The notes: generated by a model from the letters alone, not told the origin. Counted from the first letter of the stretch, positions 1 through 7,799 are shown. The stretch: 13,805 bases of DNA from Methanomassiliicoccaceae archaeon (GCA_031260545.1 JAIRJQ010000112.1:1-13805); one strand, 5' to 3'. Numbers and translations are program-made.

Positions 1-135
1 TGTCAGCAAATGATCGCGTCCGCACACATATTCAGGGTTCAGAAGTATCACATCACCTCCCAAACTCTGAAAATGTTTGATGATGTCATTGAACGGAAGA
101 TCGCATCTGATGCCGAGGACGGCAACATTCACCAT
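1..135 (-). CDS. cgi121: Probable KEOPS subunit Cgi121, N-terminal part (runs off the left edge)
   Basis: The visible 45 codons read leftward from an ATG at 135 and are open to the window edge. The segment LLNPEYVCGRDHLLT near residues 31-45 resembles the conserved Cgi121/TPRKB segment, in which a strand ending in N-P/A is followed by a short 'xGxxHLLxA' helix start. Cgi121 belongs to the KEOPS complex, which makes the t6A modification of tRNA, and it helps hold the tRNA substrate. A GTG immediately follows the ATG, so the start could be one codon later. A weak Shine-Dalgarno-like AAAGGGTG lies just upstream, and an AT-rich box at about 155-162 is close enough for a leaderless transcript. The identification rests on a short segment and is tentative. 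Confidence 0.55.
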   Translation of the reverse strand, partial: MVNVAVLGIRCDLPFNDIIKHFQSLGGDVILLNPEYVCGRDHLLT

Positions 136-227
136 GCACCCTTTATAGCATCCATATTTTAATCATTGTCTTCCGATTATTGAGAAAGTTTATTTGCAAC
201 CCACACTTTATCCCCTCGGGGAACCTT
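136..227. promoter_or_regulatory. Divergent promoter region between cgi121 and thrB
   Basis: This 92-base gap separates two divergent genes. Leftward, an AT-rich box at about 155-162 sits about 23 bases from the cgi121 start. Rightward, AAGTTTATTTG at about 187-197 is a candidate TATA box for thrB, roughly 35 bases before its ATG. A small inverted repeat, TCCCC-TC-GGGGA at 211-222, lies in what would be the thrB leader just before the start. Its effect on initiation is unknown. The boxes were read by eye only. Confidence 0.35.
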
Positions 228-1160
228 ATGAGCGAAAAGTGGGTAAGGGTAGCGGCACCGGCCACAATATCCAACATCGGACCGGGCTTTGACATATTCG
301 GAATGGCATTGACCGAACCTTTCGATGTTATCGAAGGCAGAAAGACAGATTCCGGGATCGTAATTTCAGAGATAACGGGACCGGGTGCGGAAACGATACC
401 GAGGGATCCTAAAAAGAACTCGGTAGGAATAGCGGCGGAAGCGGTACTGAAAAAATGCGGGGCAGATTTCGGTCTGGAATTGAAGATCAAAAAAGGGATA
501 CGTCCGTGCAGCGGCATCGGTTCGTCAGGCGCATCAGCCGCCGGAGGGGCATTTTTAGCGCACATCCTGTGCGGCGAGAAGCTCAGCAGTAACGAAGTGG
601 TGATGTGCGGCGCAATGGCAGAGGACGTTACTTCAGGAGGATTGCATGCGGATAACGTTGCACCGTGCATATTGGGCGGTTTTACAATGATAAGGTCATA
701 CGAACCGTTCGAGGTCATTCGGATAGAACCGCCAAAGAATCTCGGTGTCGTTGTTGCCATGCCTGATGTGATGGTATCCACGAAAGAAGCGAGAGCGGTC
801 CTTCCAACGGAAGTTAAAGTGAAAGATCTGGTGTTCCACGCCGGTAATGCGTCATGTTTAGCATACGGAATGGAGATCGGCGACATAGAACTGATCGGAA
901 GATCGGTGAAGGACGCGGTCTTCGAGCCGGCAAGGACCCATTTGGTGCCGCATCTCAAGGAAGCGGAGTCTGTTGCACGGTCACTCGGTGCAAAGGCGGC
1001 ATTCCTCGGAGGTTCCGGGCCGTGCGTCATATCATTCTTCAACAAAAATGAGAGCGACGGTACGTCGATCGCATCCGGCATCGGCAAGATGTACGAAAGC
1101 AAAGGGATGAAATGCGAAACATGGGTGACGAACTGGGGAGCAGGGTGCAGGAGAGTCTGA
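228..1160 (+). CDS. thrB: Homoserine kinase (GHMP kinase family)
   Basis: ThrB phosphorylates homoserine with ATP to give O-phosphohomoserine, the substrate of the threonine synthase encoded next. The 310-residue length is normal for the family. All three GHMP motifs are visible: the N-terminal PATISNIGPGFDIFG (11-25), the ATP-binding RPCSGIGSSGASAAGG (92-107), and the C-terminal GGSGPCVISF (261-270). The ThrB-type HADNVAPCILGG segment is at 140-151. The frame stays open to a TTG at 180, but the ATG at 228 is preferred because family proteins start just before the PATxxNxGPGFD motif and the extra 16 residues look non-conserved. thrC starts one base after the stop, so the two genes are almost certainly cotranscribed. 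The protein is cytosolic. Confidence 0.95.
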   Translation: MSEKWVRVAAPATISNIGPGFDIFGMALTEPFDVIEGRKTDSGIVISEITGPGAETIPRDPKKNSVGIAAEAVLKKCGADFGLELKIKKGIRPCSGIGSSGASAAGGAFLAHILCGEKLSSNEVVMCGAMAEDVTSGGLHADNVAPCILGGFTMIRSYEPFEVIRIEPPKNLGVVVAMPDVMVSTKEARAVLPTEVKVKDLVFHAGNASCLAYGMEIGDIELIGRSVKDAVFEPARTHLVPHLKEAESVARSLGAKAAFLGGSGPCVISFFNKNESDGTSIASGIGKMYESKGMKCETWVTNWGAGCRRV

Positions 1161-1161
1161 T

Positions 1162-2379
1162 ATGGCCCCTCACAAGATAATCTGCAGGGAATGCGGAAGG
1201 ACGATAGAAGATCAATATCTGGACACATGCCCGTCATGCGGCGGCCTTCTGGTAATTAAGATGGACCTTGAGCCTCTCAAGGCAATGAGGCCGAAGGACC
1301 TTCACAAGGTGCCGATAGGAGTGTGGAGATATGCACCGTTCCTCCCTGCCGATCCGTCGGCCAAAGTTTCGATACAGGAAGGCGGGACGCCTTTATACAA
1401 ATGCTCAGCGCTCGGCAACGAGATAGGCATCGGCGATCTCCATGTGAAGTACGAAGGCGCAAATCCGACCGGTTCATTCAAGGACCGCGGGATGACCGTC
1501 GGTGTGTCGCACGCGATGGAGATAGGCGCGAAGATCGTAGGGTGTGCGTCCACCGGGAACACATCAGCCAGTCTTGCCGCGTATGCGGCAAAGGCAGGGT
1601 TAAAATGTGCAGTGTTCTTACCGTCCGGAAAGGTCGCCGCAGGCAAATTAGCGCAGGCAATGTTCTTCGGCGCCACGGTACTGTCGGTGGACGGCAACTT
1701 TGACGAAGCGTTAAGGATCGTAAGGGAACTGGCCAAAGAACGCCATCTCTATCTTCTGAACTCAATAAATCCATACCGCCCGGAAGGCCAGAAGTCCGTC
1801 CTTTTTGAGATAATGGACCAATTGTCATACGAAGTACCGGACCGCATCATACTGCCGGTAGGGAACGCAGGGAATATATCGGCGGTACACAAAGCGATAA
1901 TGGAACTCGAGGAGATAGGATGGATCAGCAAGGTCCCGATGCTCACCGGTATACAGGCAGAGGGATCGATGCCGATCGTGAGGGCATTCAATTCGAAACA
2001 TGATGATTTCATTCCTGAAGAGAACCCGGAGACCATCGCCACCGCAATAAGGATAGGCAACCCGGTGAGCGGACGGAAAGCGCTGAAGGCGATATACGAT
2101 ACCGGCGGTCATGCCACCTCCGTTACGGATGAAGAGATAATAGCCGCCCAAAAACTATTGGGTCGGAAGGAAGGCGTAGGCGTAGAACCGGCAAGCGCCG
2201 CATCCGTGGCCGGCGCCAAGAAACTTGTAGAAATGGGAGTGATCGATAAAAAGGAAAAAGTGGTCTGCATATGCACCGGAAATGCCTTGAAAGACCCCGA
2301 TACGATAATTTCTACAAATCAATCGCCGATTAGAGTTTCGAAAGGTTTATTAGGTATCAAAAATATATTAGGTTTGTGA
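1162..2379 (+). CDS. thrC: Threonine synthase (PLP-dependent)
   Basis: ThrC converts O-phosphohomoserine to threonine and phosphate. The 405-residue protein opens with a zinc-ribbon-like segment, Cys8-x2-Cys11 and Cys23-x2-Cys26, seen in many archaeal threonine synthases. The PLP-binding lysine is Lys107 in NPTGSFKDRG, and the phosphate-binding loop STGNTSAS is at 130-137. The C-terminal NALKDPDTI is also typical. The ATG lies one base after the thrB stop, with GGAG inside the end of thrB as a Shine-Dalgarno site, so the genes form a tight threonine operon. The last 12 bases overlap the end of hel308 on the other strand, leaving no room for a dedicated terminator between them. Confidence 0.96.
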   Translation: MAPHKIICRECGRTIEDQYLDTCPSCGGLLVIKMDLEPLKAMRPKDLHKVPIGVWRYAPFLPADPSAKVSIQEGGTPLYKCSALGNEIGIGDLHVKYEGANPTGSFKDRGMTVGVSHAMEIGAKIVGCASTGNTSASLAAYAAKAGLKCAVFLPSGKVAAGKLAQAMFFGATVLSVDGNFDEALRIVRELAKERHLYLLNSINPYRPEGQKSVLFEIMDQLSYEVPDRIILPVGNAGNISAVHKAIMELEEIGWISKVPMLTGIQAEGSMPIVRAFNSKHDDFIPEENPETIATAIRIGNPVSGRKALKAIYDTGGHATSVTDEEIIAAQKLLGRKEGVGVEPASAASVAGAKKLVEMGVIDKKEKVVCICTGNALKDPDTIISTNQSPIRVSKGLLGIKNILGL

Positions 2380-4596
2380 TCTGAAGTCAAGGAGATTGGA
2401 TTGACGATTCGAGTCCGGTGCGTCTCTCGCCGTTTCGATGCTCCTGATCTCCTCTCCTTGGCTCCGGGCACATATTTTGAAATTTTCTGACCCGACCTGT
2501 TCCTTCAGGCTTTTTGCCAATACCATACCTATCCGGGGCAATGACGCTATGCTGTTGACATCTGCGTCGGCAATATCCTTCCTTCCCTTTATGCCCGCAT
2601 TGTGAAGAGTTCTCGCTCGCGATCTCCCTATCCCTCTGAACGCCGCAAGTTCGATCAGCTCGCTCTTGATCCCGTATTTTACTCTTGTCAGCAGAGGCCT
2701 CAGTCTTCTTGCGCATTCCGGTCTGAAGATCGCGGACAGTTCGTTCATTGAATGCAAGATCCATTCAACGGTGTCCACTCTCGCACGTATATCTCCGGGA
2801 CCTATCCCCAGTACTTCCGTTATTGTTTCTTCGTCGACCTCGGTTATCCAGTTCAGCATAAGGTACGCGACCTTAAGGTCGGAGAGGAAGAATTCGTATC
2901 CTTCATGATCATCCGGTTCCTCCACCAAGAAATAACCGTCATATTCAGCGATCAGTTTTTTCAGAACATCGCCGTCCGCTTTCTTAGGATAAAGGCCAAG
3001 AACGTCCGGGGTGGACGCAACCGCGTGCAGTATCGCAAGATCGGGAGTGTCATCATTCATTTTCAATAACGAATCGCGCAGTATGACCGCCGATTCCGGA
3101 TCTATGTAAAGATCCGATACCCTTTTACCGAACGGCGTTGCCCTCAGACCGCCATCGTTGGAGATCATGCCTTCCGAGATAAGGTGTCCGACCGCTCTTT
3201 CAACGACGTTCTCGACACCGAACAGCTCCGACTGGTGGCCGAAGAACGTCTTCCTGAGAAAATCGATGACATCTTCTTCGGAGGATGCGTCCTCTGTCGC
3301 TATCAATCCAAGGATATGGCTTCTCAGGACCGCCTCATTGTTCAGTTTTGATAATATCGGCTCAGGGTCCCCGGAAAGGTAATCTTTGATGATATGCCTT
3401 TTATCGTATTCCGTTTTCGCGATGATTATCGCTTCGCCGTGCGGATCGTACCTCGGTCTTCCGGCACGGCCGCACATCTGTTTAACTTCCATTACCGAAA
3501 TGGGAGTATATCCGGCGTTCGACTCGAATCTTTTCGTATCACGAACGATCACACGTCTCGCCGGAAGGTTGATCCCGGCGGCAAGCGTCGGTGTTGCGAC
3601 GATGCACTTTATCCTCCCGCTTTTGAAACCGTCCTCCACGAACCGCCTCTGCTGGTACGTTAGCCCAGCATTATGGAACGCCATCCCGCATTTTGCGCAC
3701 GATGCTAATTTCTTTCCGAGCGACGTGGATTCGCTCTCTCCTTCCAAGATCATCATCTCTTCATCCGACAGCCCGGGCGATGTTATTTTACTCATGTCCT
3801 TGGAATATTTCACAGCCAGCGACTCTGTCGAACGGCGGGCGTTAACGAACACAAGACATTGCCCCCCTTCGTCGACAGTGCCTCGTATCAGTGACCAGAT
3901 CTCATCCTTTCCTGTGTCCACGTCAACAACGTCGTATTCATCAAATGTTATTTCGCCGTTGAAATATACCCCTTCCTTCAACGGAATGGGACGCCATTCG
4001 CTTGTCACAAGGTCCGCGTTCAACCATTCCGCCAATTCCCGGGAGTTCGATATCGTTGCGGATAACGCTATCATCTGCATGTTCGGGTTACGGCGCATCA
4101 TCTTTGTCAGCGCAACCTCAAGCGTCGGCCCCCTGGAAGGGTCGTGTATGAGATGGATCTCGTCAGCCACCACAAGACCGACGTCATCCATCCATCTGTT
4201 CCCGTGTCTCAGCAGCGAATCGGCCTTTTCAGACGTGGCAACGACAATGTCCGCATTGTTCAGCCATTTATCTTCCGAATCAAGGTCGCCGGTGCTCATC
4301 GCAACTCTGAGTCCGAGATGGGAGAATCTTTCCAGATCATCTCTTTTCTCGGACGCCAGCGCCTTTAACGGGACGATGTACAGCACTTTCTTCTTATCAG
4401 TGAGGACCGCTCTCAAAGCGGCGACATATCCCACCAGCGATTTTCCCGTTGCCGTCGGAACGGCAACGACAACATTCTTTCCGAGGATGACCTTCGGTAT
4501 GGCATTTGCCTGCGGAGGATATAACGTCACGTAACCCTGCGATTCCAGCGCATTTATTATGTTCTCAGGAAGCCCCAGCTCATTCGTACGCATCAT
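2368..4596 (-). CDS. hel308: Hel308 family Ski2-type DNA helicase
   Basis: Hel308 is a 3'-5' superfamily 2 DNA helicase thought to act on stalled replication forks in archaea. This 742-residue protein carries the motifs in order: Walker A PTATGKS (47-53), DEIH (145-148), SAT (179-181), motif V ATPTLAAGINLPARR (334-348), and motif VI QMCGRAGRPRYD (373-384). A winged-helix and ratchet region follows. A helix-hairpin-helix segment (AAFRGIGRSRARTLHNAG, 651-668, and SLPRIG, 685-690) lies near the end, as in Hel308 domain V. Two ATGs stand in tandem at the start and no clear Shine-Dalgarno precedes them, so the leader is probably short. The last residues, QSNLLDF at 732-738, resemble a PCNA-interacting peptide. 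The gene converges on thrC with a 12-base overlap. Confidence 0.95.
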   Translation of the reverse strand: MMRTNELGLPENIINALESQGYVTLYPPQANAIPKVILGKNVVVAVPTATGKSLVGYVAALRAVLTDKKKVLYIVPLKALASEKRDDLERFSHLGLRVAMSTGDLDSEDKWLNNADIVVATSEKADSLLRHGNRWMDDVGLVVADEIHLIHDPSRGPTLEVALTKMMRRNPNMQMIALSATISNSRELAEWLNADLVTSEWRPIPLKEGVYFNGEITFDEYDVVDVDTGKDEIWSLIRGTVDEGGQCLVFVNARRSTESLAVKYSKDMSKITSPGLSDEEMMILEGESESTSLGKKLASCAKCGMAFHNAGLTYQQRRFVEDGFKSGRIKCIVATPTLAAGINLPARRVIVRDTKRFESNAGYTPISVMEVKQMCGRAGRPRYDPHGEAIIIAKTEYDKRHIIKDYLSGDPEPILSKLNNEAVLRSHILGLIATEDASSEEDVIDFLRKTFFGHQSELFGVENVVERAVGHLISEGMISNDGGLRATPFGKRVSDLYIDPESAVILRDSLLKMNDDTPDLAILHAVASTPDVLGLYPKKADGDVLKKLIAEYDGYFLVEEPDDHEGYEFFLSDLKVAYLMLNWITEVDEETITEVLGIGPGDIRARVDTVEWILHSMNELSAIFRPECARRLRPLLTRVKYGIKSELIELAAFRGIGRSRARTLHNAGIKGRKDIADADVNSIASLPRIGMVLAKSLKEQVGSENFKICARSQGEEIRSIETARDAPDSNRQSNLLDFRSQT

Positions 4597-4742
4597 ACGG
4601 GCAATACGTTAATTGTTATAACGTCTTTCCCATGCGTGCTTTGACTATTAAAAAAAAGGCAGAAATACGCACTTATGGGCGTAAACAGGGAGGCTTTTTA
4701 TAGAAGGTTATTCATCCTAAATGATATTAAAGGAGATGCACG
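4597..4742. promoter_or_regulatory. Divergent promoter region of hel308 and lonB
   Basis: Rightward, CTTTTTATAG at about 4693-4702 is a good TATA box. It would place the lonB transcript start near 4724 and give a short leader carrying the strong Shine-Dalgarno AAAGGAG at 4729-4735, seven bases before the ATG. Leftward, the AT-rich stretch at about 4609-4625 (TTATAAC on the minus strand) could serve hel308. A run of eight or nine A residues near 4650 lies between the two. No coding sequence is apparent in this gap. Confidence 0.55.
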
Positions 4743-5936
4743 ATGGAAAAAGAAAGCACTGTGACACCTTTGGATGAGTGGATCGAGGAACAGAGTTTCA
4801 ACTCCACTGCCGATATCGACGTTCCCAATAAAATGGCCGATAAGGTCATTGGACAGGACAAGGCGGTAGAGGTCATCAAAAAGGCCGCTTCACAGAAAAG
4901 ACATGTGATGCTGATCGGCGAACCCGGTACAGGAAAATCAATGCTGGCTAATTCAATGGTAGAATTCTTATCAAGAACGGAACTGCAGGATGTGATCGCA
5001 TATCACAACCAGGAAGACGTTAACGTGCCGCTGATACGCGTACTGCCGGCGGGCAAAGGAAAACAGATAGTTGCCGAACAGAAGATGTACGCCGCTTCGC
5101 AGAAGGCGCAGAAAGGAAAGTCAATGCTGATGGCGATGGCGGCGATCGTCGGATTGGGCATATTGGGAGGATGGTTCTTTGCCGACGAAGGAAAATTCGA
5201 TGTGACGTTCCTTTTCGTTGCGGCGATATTCTGCCTTATTTTATTTTTCATCAACAGGTCCCCCGGGCAGAGGCAGGAGATAATGATAGTGCCGAAGCTG
5301 CTCGTCGGACACGACGAAGGCGAGATGCCTCCGTTCATTGACGCCACAGGCTCGCATGCCGGTTCGTTATTAGGTGATGTGAGGCACGACCCGTTCCAGA
5401 GCGGAGGTCTTGAGACGCCGTCACATGACAGGCTCGAACCGGGAGCGGTGCACAAAGCATCGAAAGGCGTTCTGTTCATAGACGAGATAAACGTTCTCAG
5501 GATGGAGTCGCAACAGTCCCTGCTGACGGCGATGCAGGAAGGCAAGCTCTCAATAACCGGTCAGAGTGAAAGATCATCCGGCGCCCTGGTGAAGAGCGAA
5601 CCGGTACCATGCGATTTCATATTGGTATGCGCAGGGAACGTCGATGCAATGAACGGCATGCACCCTGCTCTCAGATCAAGGATCAGAGGATACGGCTACG
5701 AAGTGTACATGCTGAACTCCATGAAGGACACCGATGAGAACAGAAAAAAATTGATACGTTTTGTTGCTCAGGAAGTTACAAAGGATGCTAAGATCCCTCA
5801 CTTTGATAAGTATGCGGTAGCCGAGATACTTAGGGAAGCACAACGCAGAGCGGGCAAGAAAGGCGAGTTAACGTTAAGGATGAGGGAACTCGGAGGACTC
5901 GTGCGCATAGCAGGTGACGTAGCGGTCGCAAAGTAA
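4743..5936 (+). CDS. lonB: LonB N-terminal half: AAA+ ATPase with two membrane helices
   Basis: If the TAA is obeyed, this yields a 397-residue protein with no protease domain. Walker A is GEPGTGKS (59-66) and Walker B is VLFIDE (243-248). ALRSRIRG (309-316) holds candidate arginine-finger residues. Two hydrophobic helices at about 129-146 and 153-171 sit between Walker A and Walker B, the insertion that anchors archaeal LonB in the membrane. The N-terminal segment around 32-41 (ADKVIGQDKA) is typical of the family. Initiation is clear: a TATA box at 4693-4702, the Shine-Dalgarno AAAGGAG and the ATG at 4743. The product would retain the ATPase and membrane module and could form inactive rings. 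Whether it accumulates is unknown. Confidence 0.85.
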   Translation: MEKESTVTPLDEWIEEQSFNSTADIDVPNKMADKVIGQDKAVEVIKKAASQKRHVMLIGEPGTGKSMLANSMVEFLSRTELQDVIAYHNQEDVNVPLIRVLPAGKGKQIVAEQKMYAASQKAQKGKSMLMAMAAIVGLGILGGWFFADEGKFDVTFLFVAAIFCLILFFINRSPGQRQEIMIVPKLLVGHDEGEMPPFIDATGSHAGSLLGDVRHDPFQSGGLETPSHDRLEPGAVHKASKGVLFIDEINVLRMESQQSLLTAMQEGKLSITGQSERSSGALVKSEPVPCDFILVCAGNVDAMNGMHPALRSRIRGYGYEVYMLNSMKDTDENRKKLIRFVAQEVTKDAKIPHFDKYAVAEILREAQRRAGKKGELTLRMRELGGLVRIAGDVAVAK

Positions 5937-6041
5937 TCGAAACTCGTCACAAAAGCGGACGTACTGGAAGCAAAGAAAACGGCCCGCAGCCTTGAGCAGC
6001 AGCTTGCCGACCGGTATATAGAGCAGCACAAGTCATACGAG

Positions 6042-6743
6042 ATGTTCAGAACGTCCGGCTCCGAGGTCGGCGCAGTTAACGGTCTTGCGGCAATGAACGC
6101 AAGTTCCAACATGGCCGAATATTCAGGCATTGTTTTACCGATAGTCGCTGAGGTCGCACCGTCGCAGACAAAAAAGGGAACGATCGTGGCGACTGGACAG
6201 TTAGGCACGATAGCGAAGGAAGCCGTTGAGAATATTTCCGCCGTGATCAAAAAGTATACGATGACGGACATATCCGAACGGGACATTCACATTCAGTTCA
6301 TAGGAACATACGCTGGTGTTGAAGGCGACAGCGCATCCATCACCATTGCGACGGCGGTCATCTCGGCGATGGAAAATATTCCGATAGATCAGTCGCTTGC
6401 AATGACCGGGAGCCTCAGCGTGCGCGGTAAAGTATTGCCGATAGGCGGTGTCACTGCGAAGCTGGAAGCTGCCGGACAGGCAGGCATCAAAAGAGTACTG
6501 ATACCAAAAGAGAACGGAAAGGACGTGATGATCGAAACGAGGTACTACGATATGATGGACATCGTGACGGTCGAGAACTTAAGGGATGTTCTTGAATACG
6601 CGCTTGTCGATTGCGAGAAGAAGGAACAGTATCTTAAAAAACTGTTACCGCTGACAGCGAACGGATCATCGACCGCGAAACACCTGGAAAGACCGCTGAT
6701 CGCCGACATACAGCGCCCGGTACCGGATGCGGCGCCTCAATGA
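6042..6743 (+). CDS. lonB: LonB C-terminal half: Ser/Lys protease domain
   Basis: This 233-residue frame is continuous with the upstream half and holds the complete Lon proteolytic domain. The catalytic serine is Ser97 in EGDSAS and the lysine is Lys140 in GGVTAK (530 and 573 in full-length numbering). Their 43-residue separation matches known Lon proteases. The frame is open from 5937, but between the TAA and 6042 there is no ATG, GTG or TTG. The ATG at 6042 lacks a recognisable Shine-Dalgarno, so independent initiation looks poor, although coupling to upstream translation cannot be excluded. nadM follows after 12 bases, so even a broken lonB would still lie upstream of it in the transcript. 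Confidence 0.8.
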   Translation: MFRTSGSEVGAVNGLAAMNASSNMAEYSGIVLPIVAEVAPSQTKKGTIVATGQLGTIAKEAVENISAVIKKYTMTDISERDIHIQFIGTYAGVEGDSASITIATAVISAMENIPIDQSLAMTGSLSVRGKVLPIGGVTAKLEAAGQAGIKRVLIPKENGKDVMIETRYYDMMDIVTVENLRDVLEYALVDCEKKEQYLKKLLPLTANGSSTAKHLERPLIADIQRPVPDAAPQ

Positions 6744-6755
6744 TATGGTGTAACA

Positions 6756-7277
6756 ATGCGCAAACACGAAAAGGATTCGCTGATCATCGGCCGTTTCCAG
6801 CCGTTCCACAACGGCCATATGGAAGTTATACGAATCATATCCAAAGCGTCCGAGAATTTAACGATAGGCATCGGAAGCGCCCAGTATTCGCACAGCGTGA
6901 ACAACCCGTTCACTGCCGGCGAACGATACAGGATGATCTCAAATTCATTGAAAGAAGAAGGTATAACAAACGCATACATCGTTCCCATAGAGGACCTGAA
7001 CAGGTCATCCGTATGGGTGTCCCATGTCGTTTCCATGTCACCGCCGTTCTCTGTTGTCTATTCCAACAACTCGTTAACAAGGCGCCTTTTCATCGAGGCC
7101 GGATATAAGATAGAGGATTCACCGTTATACAACCGTTCCGAATATTCCGGAACGGAGGTCAGAAGGAGGATGCTTTCCGGCGAGGATTGGCGCTCGCTCG
7201 TTCCGAAGGCCGTTACTGCTGTGATCGATGATATAAACGGCATCGACCGCATAAAGGGGCTGAAGGATGACATCTGA
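6756..7277 (+). CDS. nadM: Nicotinamide-nucleotide adenylyltransferase (archaeal NadM type)
   Basis: NadM joins NMN (or nicotinate mononucleotide) to the AMP moiety of ATP, forming NAD or its deamido form. The 173-residue length matches archaeal members. The nucleotidyltransferase signature GRFQPFHNGH is at 12-21. GSAQYSHSVNNPFTAGER at 40-57 is characteristic of the archaeal family, and SGTEVRRRM at 131-139 corresponds to the second nucleotide-binding motif. Start choice is supported by GGTG at 6747-6750, five bases before the ATG. The gene follows the lonB stop by 12 bases and overlaps the next gene by 11, so lonB, nadM and pncC look like one transcript. The protein is cytosolic. Confidence 0.95.
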   Translation: MRKHEKDSLIIGRFQPFHNGHMEVIRIISKASENLTIGIGSAQYSHSVNNPFTAGERYRMISNSLKEEGITNAYIVPIEDLNRSSVWVSHVVSMSPPFSVVYSNNSLTRRLFIEAGYKIEDSPLYNRSEYSGTEVRRRMLSGEDWRSLVPKAVTAVIDDINGIDRIKGLKDDI

Positions 7278-7755
7278 TCCTTCCGGGAATCTGAAAGAGC
7301 TTTCCGATCTTTTAATAAAAAAAAGATATACGTTATCGTTGGCAGAATCATGCACCGGCGGCCTGATAGCGAAACAAATAACTGATATGCCAGGCGCATC
7401 AAAGTTCTTCATAGGATCGGCGGTAACGTACTCAAACGAATCAAAGGAAAAGTTGCTTAATGTATCGCACAGGACATTGACAGAACATGGCGCAGTGAGC
7501 GCCGAAACAGCGGAAGAGATGGCAAAAGGTGCAATGTTCCTTTTCAAAACGGACGCCGCAGCATCCGCGACCGGTATAGCCGGACCCGACGGCGGAACAG
7601 AAACGAAACCGGTCGGAACGGTGTTCATTGCCGTAACGGACGGAAAGAGGACGAAGAGCGAACGTCTTGTTCTGAAAGGATCACGTGATGACATTCGAAA
7701 CGAAACGTCAGAGAACGTGATCCGTATGCTCATCGATCTGATCGAAGGCGCCTGA
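7267..7755 (+). CDS. pncC: Nicotinamide-nucleotide amidase, CinA C-terminal domain family (PncC)
   Basis: PncC-type enzymes hydrolyse NMN to nicotinate mononucleotide and ammonia, returning NMN to the NAD pathway. This 162-residue protein is the stand-alone CinA C-terminal domain, without the larger N-terminal CinA domain. Visible family segments are AESCTGG (26-32, with the likely nucleophile Ser28), TYSNESK (54-60, with Tyr and Lys likely in catalysis) and TGIAGPDGG (102-110). The start overlaps the end of nadM by 11 bases, and AAGGGG just upstream can act as a Shine-Dalgarno. Pairing with NadM puts two NMN-consuming enzymes side by side, which supports the NAD-recycling role. Activity is inferred from family membership. 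Confidence 0.9.
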   Translation: MTSDPSGNLKELSDLLIKKRYTLSLAESCTGGLIAKQITDMPGASKFFIGSAVTYSNESKEKLLNVSHRTLTEHGAVSAETAEEMAKGAMFLFKTDAAASATGIAGPDGGTETKPVGTVFIAVTDGKRTKSERLVLKGSRDDIRNETSENVIRMLIDLIEGA

Positions 7756-7765
7756 ATGGATCTTG

Positions 7766-7799
7766 CCGAATAACGGAAATTCGGACACGATCACTTTTT
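7766..7799 (+). terminator. Hairpin followed by a T-rich tract after pncC
   Basis: CCGAAT at 7766-7771 and ATTCGG at 7779-7784 form a perfect 6-bp stem with a 7-base loop. A run of five T residues follows ten bases later (7795-7799). It lies just after the pncC stop and could end the lonB-nadM-pncC transcript. The T run also encodes the C-terminal lysines of the converging gene, so it may be there for coding reasons. Confidence 0.4.

Larger units (their letters stand above)
4743..6743 (+). pseudogene. lonB: Archaeal membrane-anchored Lon protease LonB, interrupted by an in-frame TAA at 5934-5936
   Basis: Read through its internal stop, this is a normal-length LonB of 666 codons. LonB is an ATP-dependent protease anchored in the cytoplasmic membrane that removes damaged and regulatory proteins. 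The frame is unbroken except for codon 398, a TAA, so no frameshift is involved. Both halves match LonB in order: AAA+ domain, two membrane helices inserted in it, then the Ser/Lys protease domain. The stop sits near the end of the AAA+ helical subdomain, about 35 codons before the first downstream ATG. A single base change from GAA or AAA would create it. It could be a sequencing error, a recent null mutation, readthrough, or a working split protein. The sequence alone cannot decide. Since all catalytic residues survive, long-standing decay is unlikely. Confidence 0.7.

Noticed and set aside
180..227. TTG at 180 as the thrB start, adding 16 residues
   Set aside because: The extra residues are not family-like, and the ATG at 228 lies directly before the conserved N-terminal motif.
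143..1237. Long open frame antisense to thrB
   Set aside because: It lies wholly opposite a clear homoserine kinase, resembles no family, and is explained by codon bias of the real gene.
3386..4534. Long open frame antisense to hel308
   Set aside because: It is serine-rich with no recognisable motif and is a mirror of the helicase coding strand.
5934..5936. Pyrrolysine or selenocysteine decoding as the explanation of the lonB stop
   Set aside because: The codon is TAA, while pyrrolysine uses TAG and selenocysteine uses TGA, and no known LonB has such a residue there.
5900..6060. Frameshift in lonB
   Set aside because: Both halves and the 105 bases between them are in the same frame, so only the stop codon separates them.
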